Positions 24,034 to 31,334 of a stretch of DNA of 35,181 bases are shown piece by piece. The notes below the pieces were generated by a model. It was not told where the DNA came from and searched no databases. It saw only the letters and a list, made by a program, of their open reading frames with translations. The position numbers and the translations under genes are program-made. This DNA comes from Sulfobacillus benefaciens (GTDB lineage Bacteria > Bacillota > Sulfobacillia > Sulfobacillales > Sulfobacillaceae). The stretch covers positions 1-35,181 of the forward strand of contig PXYT01000040.1 in assembly GCA_003023725.1 (NCBI GenBank), given 5' to 3'. Numbering within the stretch: the first letter of the stretch is position 1; each line of letters starts with the position of its first letter.

Positions 24034-25452
24034 TTAAAATCCGAGCGGATTGGTACGGTGGGACACAGACTCGACCTGGGACACGGTGGCTGGGGGACGG
24101 GTCAAGGTCACCGTGATCCGGGCGGCCGTCACCGGCGCCGCCAGACCTTGTGCGCCCAAAATGGCCTCAAAGGCATCGGGCTGCGCACTCAACCAAATTT
24201 TGTGGGGATTCTCCGGGCGCATGAGCGGCCGGACGGCCACCTGATGGGCGGATAGCCGAGTACATTCCACCGCCAGCCACCGTGAGCCATGGGGAGTATC
24301 TTGCGCCATGACGCGCCACTGCGGAGCAAGAGAATCCGTCAACGCCAAAGCGCGAGTCCAGGGTCGGTCGTCCGGCACCGTATGAGCCGGGCCCACCGCC
24401 AGACCCTCGCGTTGCACGACCTGATGGCGCCACCGCATTCGCAGACCGGGAGCCTGATCAGATGATGCACAAGCCGGTGCCGCAGCCAAAGGGCCCAGAG
24501 AGGGCTGCAACGCCTGGTGCCCCGCCTCCCAAGACGGCCAGGTGTGCGGCACCGCCGGTTCCCAAGCCATGACGCGGCCGTTCTCCGTCAGTTGCGCCGC
24601 CACCCACCGTTCCGCGTGGGCAGGATGGGCGGCGTCTAGTGGCACCATCACCCAGGTGCCTTGCTGCCGTTGCCAGGCTTGATGTTGCTCGGGTGTCAGA
24701 TGGGCAATCAAGGCTTGATCCACCACCCGATCATCCAAATCGGGGCCGGCCCCGGCGATCGCCTTGAGCCGTTGTTTGAGATGTCCGATATCCGAGTCGG
24801 CCAACGGCGGAGGCGGAAAGAACTCCCACACCGGGCCCGCCCGCGTCATGACCCGGCGCAGCGCGGAATAGGCCGGGGAGGAGGTCTGCGGGATTTGCGC
24901 GATATCCCAGTGTTGCAGCTCCACCACCTGTTGCGGCGGCTGCCGGCCGTATTCTTGGCGGGCCGCTAAGTGGACTTGATCCACCAAAGCCCGGTGGGCT
25001 GCCGACAAATCCGCCGCGGGCGCCAACAGCGTGCCCCACTCGCCGCTCATGTTCCGGCACAGTTCCTGAGCCATTTGGGCCGTGGCCACATACCCGGCCA
25101 ACCCGTACAGAGCCGAGGTTTCCGTATCCCGCCAGCCCCATTGGTGAGACCCCTTGACGGTCCAATGATGCCGAGGCTGGGCCACCACATACCCGTCTTC
25201 CCAAGGCACAATATACAACCGTTCCGGTTGATGGTTAAGATTGACAAATCGCGGTGCGCAATAACGGTCCCAGACCTTGACGGTCAACGTGGTGGACAGC
25301 GCAATGACAGCCAGCGCGTTCAGCGTGGCGCCGGCGCCCACCGGATCCGGCACAATCCAACCTTGAGCCAACCAGCCGGCGCCGGTACCGATGGCCAGTT
25401 CCATTATCGTGTTGGCCCGGGAGGCCAACGACGGATGCGGATGCCGGTTCAC
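24034..25452 (-). CDS. Large membrane-associated protein of unknown function
   Basis: The 472-residue product starts at a GTG that overlaps the upstream stop as GTGA. Residues 15-60 contain one or two hydrophobic segments (MELAIGTGAGWLAQGWIV and LNALAVIALSTTLTV). The long remainder is soluble, Trp-rich and about 400 residues in size, with no motif I recognise. The gene lies in the central run next to another Trp-rich unknown (25449). A part in DNA transfer at the membrane is possible by position only. Confidence 0.7.
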   Translation of the reverse strand: MNRHPHPSLASRANTIMELAIGTGAGWLAQGWIVPDPVGAGATLNALAVIALSTTLTVKVWDRYCAPRFVNLNHQPERLYIVPWEDGYVVAQPRHHWTVKGSHQWGWRDTETSALYGLAGYVATAQMAQELCRNMSGEWGTLLAPAADLSAAHRALVDQVHLAARQEYGRQPPQQVVELQHWDIAQIPQTSSPAYSALRRVMTRAGPVWEFFPPPPLADSDIGHLKQRLKAIAGAGPDLDDRVVDQALIAHLTPEQHQAWQRQQGTWVMVPLDAAHPAHAERWVAAQLTENGRVMAWEPAVPHTWPSWEAGHQALQPSLGPLAAAPACASSDQAPGLRMRWRHQVVQREGLAVGPAHTVPDDRPWTRALALTDSLAPQWRVMAQDTPHGSRWLAVECTRLSAHQVAVRPLMRPENPHKIWLSAQPDAFEAILGAQGLAAPVTAARITVTLTRPPATVSQVESVSHRTNPLGF

Positions 25453-26135
25453 GACATGGGTTCCCGGCCGACCACCGGCTGAAACCCGTCGTACGCATCA
25501 GCCCAACGGGGCGCGGCCGTCTCAGCCCGATCAAAATACCCGCCGCCTAACGCCTGGAGCATAAGACATTGGCTCAACACCAACAGAGCCCACGACGTCG
25601 ATGGCGGCACCGTCAGCCCCCGATCCAGCCCTTGGGCATACCACGTGCTCAAAGCGACAGGCTCGCCCACCGGAACCAACGGCATCCACGGTGCGGCGTC
25701 GGCAATCCCCGGAATCCGCAGCGCACTTTGGGGCACCACGAACTGGCCGTGATCCACGGGCCATTGCTGGACCCACCGCAACAGCGCGCCGCCGGGATTC
25801 CAACCCACATCGTCCCAATGCATCCAGCCGATGTCGCGCCGGGCGAATTCGTAGAACGGCTGGGTGATACACAGCAGCCATTCCGGCCGTTCCCCCCAAC
25901 GGGCCAGAAGGGACTGCAGAGTGCGCTGCCGGTTACCGCCGGGGCGCCAGGTCCACCAATCTTGGGATTCTTGCGGCGATCGCCAGGGGTGAAAGGCCGA
26001 GCCCAAATAATAGCCCGCGCTATCTGCCCGGCCCCAGGCAATCCACCACGGCCGGGCCTGATACAAAGCCTTTTGCGCCTGAGTCATCCGGTACCAATTC
26101 GGCCGTACAGTCTCAGTGCGAAACCGTGATCGCAT
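25449..26135 (-). CDS. Trp-rich protein of unknown function
   Basis: The 228-residue product has an unusually high number of Trp residues (PWWIAWGRADS, SQDWWTWRPGGN, GWMHWDDVGWNP). It has one moderately hydrophobic segment near residue 190 (TSWALLVLSQCLMLQALGG). The ATG at 26135 sits behind AAGGGA, and a GTG just before it is also possible. It is coupled to the next gene by GTGA. The function is unknown. Confidence 0.65.
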   Translation of the reverse strand: MRSRFRTETVRPNWYRMTQAQKALYQARPWWIAWGRADSAGYYLGSAFHPWRSPQESQDWWTWRPGGNRQRTLQSLLARWGERPEWLLCITQPFYEFARRDIGWMHWDDVGWNPGGALLRWVQQWPVDHGQFVVPQSALRIPGIADAAPWMPLVPVGEPVALSTWYAQGLDRGLTVPPSTSWALLVLSQCLMLQALGGGYFDRAETAAPRWADAYDGFQPVVGREPMS

Positions 26136-26270
26136 CACGGACGTCCCTTCTTTCGTCTGTTTTCTTGCGATTTTCTCAACCGGCTTTCCATGCGAGATAG
26201 GCCGGACATTCCACTCCTCGTCCCTCCCCGCCGGGAAGGCGGGGACAGTCTGTGCGGGGGTGACGGGAAA

Positions 26271-26660
26271 TTAAACGGGACGCGGCGGCTGAGGCACTTC
26301 CCGGACATGGCGATGCCGCCAAATCCGCCGCATCACACGCCACGTCCGTCGATGATGGCGCGGCACCCGCCGCATATGGTAAATCACCAGCACCGTCAGC
26401 CAGCGGTGATGTGGCCGGGGGACTCCACTGCTCCGAATCCACTGTCGGGCGATGCGGGGGAAGTGCCGGGAGTCCGGATTTGCCGCATGCACTAAATGAT
26501 CGACAACCGCGTAAATTTTCCACCAGCGGGTCCGCATAAGGCCGATCACAAAACCCAAAATCACCAAACCCGGCACCACGACCGCCGTAAGCCAAACAGG
26601 ATTAAAATCCGCTGGCGCCGTCCGGGCTCCGGTCGTGACCAGCAAACGAGGATCTACCAT
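26271..26660 (-). CDS. Single-span membrane protein with very basic tail
   Basis: The 129-residue product is counted from the ATG at 26660, nine bases after AAGGAG. One membrane segment lies at about 25-46 (WLTAVVVPGLVILGFVIGLM). The cytoplasmic part is rich in Arg, His and Trp (RRVPRHHRRTWRVMRR), which suggests contact with nucleic acid or acidic lipid. It follows the VirB11-like ATPase gene on the same strand, so it could be a membrane partner of that ATPase; this is inference. Confidence 0.6.
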   Translation of the reverse strand: MVDPRLLVTTGARTAPADFNPVWLTAVVVPGLVILGFVIGLMRTRWWKIYAVVDHLVHAANPDSRHFPRIARQWIRSSGVPRPHHRWLTVLVIYHMRRVPRHHRRTWRVMRRIWRHRHVREVPQPPRPV

Positions 26661-26709
26661 CGAAACATGCTCCTTCACAACAAAATCGCGGCCTCATCCA
26701 CCAAGAGTC

Positions 26710-27234
26710 TTAGTCGGCAAACGCCGTCCGGACCGTGCCATCCGGTAACGGTTGAACCACCCGGGCGACGCGGCGGCGCCCCCGTTTGTCCCGCTGCATG
26801 GCGATAAGGAGATCGACCCCCTGGCTGATTTGAGCGGCTACCATGTCTTCGGGCAACGCCCACTGCCGCCGAGGCAGCAAGGCGCGGATATGGTCCACGA
26901 AATCTTCCGGCTGCCGCAAAGGCAGGGTGGCCAGCAGGCCGAGGGACGTGGTTAACCCGATCTCCAGATAATCCAGCAAGCGCGTCCCGCGTAATTCCCC
27001 CACAATCAGACGATCTGGCCGCCGCCGCAGAGCCTGGCGCAATCCGTCGGGCTCCTCGGTATCCTCCCAACCGGCCTGGGTGATGACACGAAGTCTCGTT
27101 AAATGCAATTCATCCCCCGCGTCGACGACGACCACCCGTTCGTGAGGCAGAATGCCGGTTTGCGCCAAGGCGCGTAACAACGTGGTTTTCCCGGTATCGA
27201 CGGCTCCGGTCACAATAATTGCGTCATGTCCCAT
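26710..27234 (-). CDS. Shortened VirB11/CpaF-like secretion ATPase
   Basis: The 174-residue product contains the catalytic half of a VirB11/CpaF-type ATPase: P-loop GAVDTGKTT at 10-18, VVVVDAGDELHL, the RRPDRLIVGELRG region at 71-83 (Asp box and Walker B) and a helical end. Full-length members have about 330-450 residues, so the N-terminal domain is missing. The region normally holding the His box reads LTTSLGLLATLPLR without its usual His. The start is an ATG inside the preceding small gene; it has no ribosome binding site of its own, so it is probably translated by coupling. It may be a specialised regulator or a remnant. Confidence 0.75.
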   Translation of the reverse strand: MGHDAIIVTGAVDTGKTTLLRALAQTGILPHERVVVVDAGDELHLTRLRVITQAGWEDTEEPDGLRQALRRRPDRLIVGELRGTRLLDYLEIGLTTSLGLLATLPLRQPEDFVDHIRALLPRRQWALPEDMVAAQISQGVDLLIAMQRDKRGRRRVARVVQPLPDGTVRTAFAD

Positions 27235-27398
27235 GTCATCATGCCGTCGGCCAGTAAATCTATCAGGTTCAGAAAACGTGGGGCCTTGGGAGGAGAGGAT
27301 GCAACAGACGGAGCAAGCGCATGATCCGCGTCCGCCAGGGGTAATCGCGGAGAGGCATCGCAATAGGGATGGAAGGGAAAGGTCGGAGAGTAGGACAT
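27210..27398 (-). CDS. Small protein overlapping the VirB11-like gene
   Basis: AAAGGAG lies nine bases before an ATG at 27398. The 62-residue product begins MSYSPTFPFHPYCDASP, is Pro-rich at first and then helical (FLNLIDLLADGMMTWDM). It overlaps the start of the ATPase gene by 25 bases, so it may mainly serve to couple that gene. The good ribosome binding site supports translation. The function is unknown. Confidence 0.55.
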   Translation of the reverse strand: MSYSPTFPFHPYCDASPRLPLADADHALAPSVASSPPKAPRFLNLIDLLADGMMTWDMTQLL

Positions 27399-27430
27399 AG
27401 AAATACTCCTTTCGTTTTGTACGTGAGAGA

Positions 27431-28615
27431 TCATCGCGACGCAAAACGCACCGTCGCGCCTTGCCACATCACCGGGATCGATCCGGTCGGCCCATTGCGG
27501 TTTTTGGCCAGCAACAATTCGGCCATCTCCCCTTCGGGCTCCCGGTAAATAAACGCCACGGCATCCGCGATTTGCTCCAGCGCGCCGGATTCCCGCAAAT
27601 CGCTCAAAACCGGCCGGTGATCCACCCGCTCCTCCACCTTGCGGCTGAGTTGCGCCAGAGCCACAATCAGCCGGTGATCCCGCCGCGCCCACCGCTTCAG
27701 TTCTTCGGCGATGTGGGTGACTTCTTGTTCTCGGGATACCGGCCGTCCGGTGGGATGCACAATTTGCAAATAGTCCACCACCACCACGTCACAACGCGGT
27801 CCGGTCAAATCAGCGCGGGCTACCGCGGCTTGCAAATCGGCCACACTCGATCCGTTGGCATCCATGACTCGCCAGGGCCACCGGCTCAAATCCTGCAAAG
27901 CCTGTTCCAATTGCGGGTCCAATAACCGAGCGGACAGTTCTTCCTCCGACCACCCCGTGCGTTGGCACAAGGCGCGGGTGCCAATGGCCGCCGGCGCCAT
28001 TTCCACACTGCAGAAGGCCACGCCGCGCCCACTGCGGGCGGTGTGCCAGGCCATCTGCAATCCCAAGGCGGTTTTGCCTTGGGAGGGCCGGGCGGCCAGC
28101 AGCACCAAATCATCGGGACCCCACCGGGCCGCGACGGCATCCCACAACGGAATGCCCGAAGCCAGCCAGCACGACGGTCCCGCAGCCAATGCCTCTAATC
28201 CGGCTTGGGCCGCTTCCGCGCCGGAGAGCACGGCGCCCCGCTGAGTGGCATTGAGCGCTTGATTTAAACTTTGCATGGCCCGGGCAGCAATGGCGGTCGG
28301 CGACACGTGGTCCCGTGGTTTCGTCAGCCAGCGTCCCAAGAGCTGCAATTGCCGTTGCAATCGCTGTTCCAACAAGATTGGCCAATAATCAGTGGACGGC
28401 GCGGCATTCAGCGAATGTCCCAACGCCGCTTCCAGAGCCGCCTGGTCGATCACATGTCCTGCGGACACCAATTGTTGCAACACATGCCAGGCGCGCTGAC
28501 TGTCCGGATGGGTAAACACTTCCGCCCCGGCATCCAGAACGGTGGCGCAAAATCCGGGATCGTAGGCCGCAGCAGCGAGCGTGGCTTGTTCGGCTTGAGG
28601 CCAAGTACTCGGCAT
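27431..28615 (-). CDS. dnaB: DnaB-type replicative helicase
   Basis: The 394-residue protein has a short N-terminal domain and a RecA-like C-terminal domain. It shows the P-loop ARPSQGKTA at 175-183, AFCSVEM, the Walker B strand VVVVDYLQIVH, and the SDLRESGALEQIADAVAFIYR segment, which is almost the same in bacterial DnaB. Chromosomal DnaB has about 450 residues, so the N-terminal part is reduced. The ATG at 28615 follows AAGGAGGG; the open frame continues upstream without a site. As the first large gene behind the small CRISPR array it opens the replication operon and presumably works with the primase at 20938-22071. Confidence 0.92.
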   Translation of the reverse strand: MPSTWPQAEQATLAAAAYDPGFCATVLDAGAEVFTHPDSQRAWHVLQQLVSAGHVIDQAALEAALGHSLNAAPSTDYWPILLEQRLQRQLQLLGRWLTKPRDHVSPTAIAARAMQSLNQALNATQRGAVLSGAEAAQAGLEALAAGPSCWLASGIPLWDAVAARWGPDDLVLLAARPSQGKTALGLQMAWHTARSGRGVAFCSVEMAPAAIGTRALCQRTGWSEEELSARLLDPQLEQALQDLSRWPWRVMDANGSSVADLQAAVARADLTGPRCDVVVVDYLQIVHPTGRPVSREQEVTHIAEELKRWARRDHRLIVALAQLSRKVEERVDHRPVLSDLRESGALEQIADAVAFIYREPEGEMAELLLAKNRNGPTGSIPVMWQGATVRFASR

Positions 28616-28673
28616 CGACAGCCCTCCTTGATTAATTCCCACAACGAGATCGGCGGGATACAGTTTGTATTTC

Positions 28674-28850
28674 TTAGCGCCGCTCGGCGTGAACGGCTTG
28701 CATGGCGGCCCGGGCTGCGGCGAGACCGGACGACGGGTGAGAAATTCCCACTGCATTCAGCCGTCTGTGCGCGTCGGGACTGTCATGAGACGACGGCGCG
28801 GGCGGCCGGACGAGAGGGAACGGATCGTCATGCAGTGAGTTTTGCCACAT
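28674..28850 (-). CDS. Small ORF between the CRISPR array and dnaB
   Basis: An ATG at 28850 is preceded by GAGGT at seven bases, within 31 bases of the last CRISPR repeat. The 58-residue product (beginning MWQNSLHDDPFPLVRPP) is Pro/Ala/Arg-rich, and its TAA lies 58 bases before the dnaB start. It has no recognised motif. It may be a small protein or leader peptide. The good ribosome binding site is the main support. Confidence 0.45.
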   Translation of the reverse strand: MWQNSLHDDPFPLVRPPAPSSHDSPDAHRRLNAVGISHPSSGLAAARAAMQAVHAERR

Positions 28851-28881
28851 CAGTGTGACCTCTTTTCGTTTTGGGCTGACG

Positions 28882-29177
28882 TTGTGAGTGCTAAGTAGGT
28901 AGGCTATAAACTCCTGGGGACTCAGGCCGGCATTCCGGGCGGCGAAAGTTTCAATTCCTCATAGGTAGGCTATAAACTTGATTTGATGGGCTTGAGCTTC
29001 TGTCGCCCAGCGGGGTTTCAATTCCTCATAGGTAGGCTATAAACCGGAGGCGCCGCGACGCCGTAGGCGGCGAAGTCTTTGTTTCAATTCCTCATAGGTA
29101 GGCTATAAACTGCTCTGGTCTCGCCGGAGTGGCGGGCCATCATCGTCGTTTCAATTCCTCATAGGTAGGCTATAAAC
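28882..29177 (-). CRISPR. Small CRISPR array, type I-B-like repeat, 5 repeats and 4 spacers
   Basis: Four identical 30-base repeats start at 28948, 29015, 29081 and 29148. On the plus strand they begin GTTTCAATTCCTCATAGG and end GGCTATAAAC. A fifth, degenerate repeat (28882-28911) keeps only the last 16 bases. Spacers are 36, 37, 36 and 37 bases. Read on the minus strand the repeat ends in ATTGAAAC, the crRNA handle known from type I-B systems, and the degenerate copy is then at the trailer end. The leader should therefore be on the right (29178 and up) and transcription runs towards dnaB. No cas gene is in the window. Confidence 0.97.
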
Positions 29178-29221
29178 CCGGTAACCCCGCTCCTCATCAA
29201 GGGTGCTAGGGAGCTCTGGCG

Positions 29222-29343
29222 CTGGCATAGAATGCCAGATTATTCTCGCCTATCCCTCCAACGCCCACAGCGTGGGCGTTTGCCGAATTCACCCCCTGTC
29301 GTCGATCCCCCGGGGTTTTTGCGCTACCGAAGGTCGACGACAG
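29222..29343. repeat. Three perfect hairpins between a gene end and the CRISPR array
   Basis: CTGGCAT/ATGCCAG (29222-29238, loop of 3), ACGCCCAC/GTGGGCGT (29261-29279, loop of 3) and CTGTCGTCGA/TCGACGACAG (29296-29343, loop of 28 that contains CCCCCGGGG and five T) lie in the 200 bases between the lipoprotein stop (29382) and the first repeat. They may be terminators, part of the array leader or an origin-like structure. Confidence 0.7.
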
Positions 29344-29381
29344 AGACTGGCGGCCTGTCTGACCGGTGAGTGTGCGACCCG

Positions 29382-30656
29382 TTACGATAACGCGGTCCCG
29401 CAACGAGTACAAAATTTTTCGTGCGTGATAAACGTGGCCCCACAATGCGGACAACGCACCCGCAAGGCCTGGCGGCGCCGGTAGGACCGTCCGCCCCAAA
29501 GGGCCAGACCGACAGCAATCACCGCCCCCAAACCCACGGCGGCCACATGATCCCACCGCAAGGTCGTCCATGTGACGTCCGTCGTCCACAGGCCGTCAGA
29601 AGCCAGCGTGGCGGAATGGGCTTGGACGGTGCCGCCCAACGGTACGTGATAGGCGGTTCGCCAGCCAACCAGCCCGTTCCAGCCGTTAGGTGTGTGCAAA
29701 TTCCACCCCGCCCACGTCGATGGCAACAGCCACAACGAAGACGGGGTAAACGTTAACGCCGTGGTGTACGTCTTTCGCCAAAAGGTTGGAGGTTTTGTCG
29801 TCGTCGTGGCATGCAGGGTGCCCCAAAGGCTATCGGATCCCGGCTTTAACGACACCTGGGCCGTCCACGAGGGAACGCCCTGGTGAGACGTCTCATGAGC
29901 ATGGGAATCGGCGCGGTGCCACCAAGACACAATGGCGGATTGGGTCGCCGGACTCATGGCATGCCAGGTTTTCGCCCCAAACGTCATGGTCCATGTACTG
30001 GATACGTGCGGTGTAGGGCTTAAGGTCACGGGCAATTGCAGCGTCCAATGCGGACGATACCACTGTACACCCCAATTCGCCGGCTGTGATCCCTGCTGCA
30101 GCGCATGACCCCACGACGGTTGGCCCGACGGCACGATCCAAGGCGGGCGAACCGTGTCCTGGCTGGCGCTGCTTTCCCAATTCCCCGCATAACTATTATG
30201 GGCAGCCTGCAGGGCCCGGGTGACCCAATTCCACTGATTGCCCGAATTGTTGTTCGGATCATGTACCACATAGGTTCGCGCCCAGGGCACGCCCGAAGAT
30301 GCTAGGGTCACCGGGTGAAAAGCCTGGGCCCCGGTGGCCGCCTGAAGAATGTGGTTCAGTTGGGCCAGCGTGCGAAACGAATCAGTAATGATCCACACAT
30401 CCTGACCAGAGTGGTTCTTCGTCGGCCCGGACACCACCGCGCCGGGCGGTTTAGCTTTTTTCAGCAACGTGGTCACTTGGGCTGGGGTAAGATGGCCCAC
30501 AGTCGTTAAATTGTGTGGGGTATCCGCCGCAGTCCAGGTAATCGTTCCAGACCCGTTGGGCTGAACCTGGGTGGTGACCGACACGGTCGCGCCACACCCC
30601 GCCAGAGTCAGGGCCAACAAGCCGCCGCTGACACCCCAAAGAATGCGCCGCTGCAT
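29382..30656 (-). CDS. Lipoprotein with C-terminal membrane helix and zinc ribbon
   Basis: The 424-residue protein has a lipobox LTLAGC with cysteine 21, a long Trp/Thr/Ser-rich extracellular part (about 22-370), a membrane helix near 375-395 (VGLGAVIAVGLALWGG) and a cytoplasmic zinc ribbon with CPHCG and CTRCG near the end. The lipid at one end and the zinc ribbon inside the cell at the other suggest a bridge or sensor across the membrane. Its ATG overlaps the stop of the upstream gene as TAATG. That neighbour carries a zinc ribbon at its N-terminus, so the pair may act together. No family is recognised. Confidence 0.8.
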   Translation of the reverse strand: MQRRILWGVSGGLLALTLAGCGATVSVTTQVQPNGSGTITWTAADTPHNLTTVGHLTPAQVTTLLKKAKPPGAVVSGPTKNHSGQDVWIITDSFRTLAQLNHILQAATGAQAFHPVTLASSGVPWARTYVVHDPNNNSGNQWNWVTRALQAAHNSYAGNWESSASQDTVRPPWIVPSGQPSWGHALQQGSQPANWGVQWYRPHWTLQLPVTLSPTPHVSSTWTMTFGAKTWHAMSPATQSAIVSWWHRADSHAHETSHQGVPSWTAQVSLKPGSDSLWGTLHATTTTKPPTFWRKTYTTALTFTPSSLWLLPSTWAGWNLHTPNGWNGLVGWRTAYHVPLGGTVQAHSATLASDGLWTTDVTWTTLRWDHVAAVGLGAVIAVGLALWGGRSYRRRQALRVRCPHCGATFITHEKFCTRCGTALS

Positions 30657-31252
30657 TATGCGGCCCTCCGCGTGGCCACAGCCCAGGATACCGTTCCCAG
30701 AATAGCCAAAACCAACCCCATTCCCACATGCACGGACAAGGACAGCGATCCGCCCATGACGTTGCCCAAGAGTCCGCCGCTGCCACTATTCAAAGACTGG
30801 GTGATGCTGCCCACAATGTGGGCCACGCCCAACACCAAGACAAATACCGTCAGCACGCTGCCCAAAAAGGCCGCGGACAAAAAGCGCTCCACGTCAGACC
30901 ATCCCTTGATGCGCCAGGCCGGCACCGCCGTCAAGGCTCCTAAGCCCAGCACCACCAACACCGCAATCCAGGCGAAAAATCCCAAGCGCAAGGGACTGAC
31001 GGCCAATCCCGCAGGCAAAGACACGGCCGGCAGGAAGAGACTGAGCAAAATGACCGCCAGCGAACCCAGCTTCCAGAAATCGCCGACTTGTGTCGTCAAA
31101 GTGACCGACCCGATGGACGGTAGAACCGGCTGGGATGACGAAGAGGTCTGGGGCGAAGCGAGAGGCGCGGCCTGTGCCGGCACCGCCGTGCCGCATTTGC
31201 CGCAAAAGGCCTGGCCTTCATGAACCGGAGCACCGCATTCGAGACAATTCAT
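30656..31252 (-). CDS. Zinc-ribbon membrane protein
   Basis: The 198-residue protein begins MNCLECGAPVHEGQAFCGKC, a four-cysteine zinc ribbon. A Ser/Pro/Gln linker and about four hydrophobic segments follow (near 70-88, 95-118, 130-152 and 170-190). GAGGAGG precedes the ATG at 31252; eleven codons of open frame before it have no site. Zinc-ribbon membrane proteins of this shape are common in Gram-positive bacteria and usually lack a known function. The gene is coupled to the lipoprotein gene at 29382 and follows recD2 by about 80 bases. Confidence 0.75.
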   Translation of the reverse strand: MNCLECGAPVHEGQAFCGKCGTAVPAQAAPLASPQTSSSSQPVLPSIGSVTLTTQVGDFWKLGSLAVILLSLFLPAVSLPAGLAVSPLRLGFFAWIAVLVVLGLGALTAVPAWRIKGWSDVERFLSAAFLGSVLTVFVLVLGVAHIVGSITQSLNSGSGGLLGNVMGGSLSLSVHVGMGLVLAILGTVSWAVATRRAA

Positions 31253-31299
31253 GAATAATTCCTCCTCAAATTTTTTTGGAGTCACACCCTTCGCACCCT

Positions 31300-31321
31300 G
31301 CCTGAGCCGGAGGGCTCAGGC
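31300..31321 (+). terminator. Hairpin with distant T-run, plus-strand direction
   Basis: GCCTGAGCC and GGCTCAGGC form a nine-pair stem with a GGAG loop between recD2 and the next gene. The run ATTTTTG follows nine bases later on the plus strand, which is a weak terminator arrangement. On the minus strand no T-run follows. Confidence 0.5.
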
Positions 31322-31334
31322 TTGAGGATTTTTG

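Noticed and set aside
28616-28756. 47-codon N-terminal extension of DnaB
   Set aside because: It lacks a ribosome binding site, overlaps the small ORF at 28674-28850, and the ATG at 28615 has a strong site at normal spacing.
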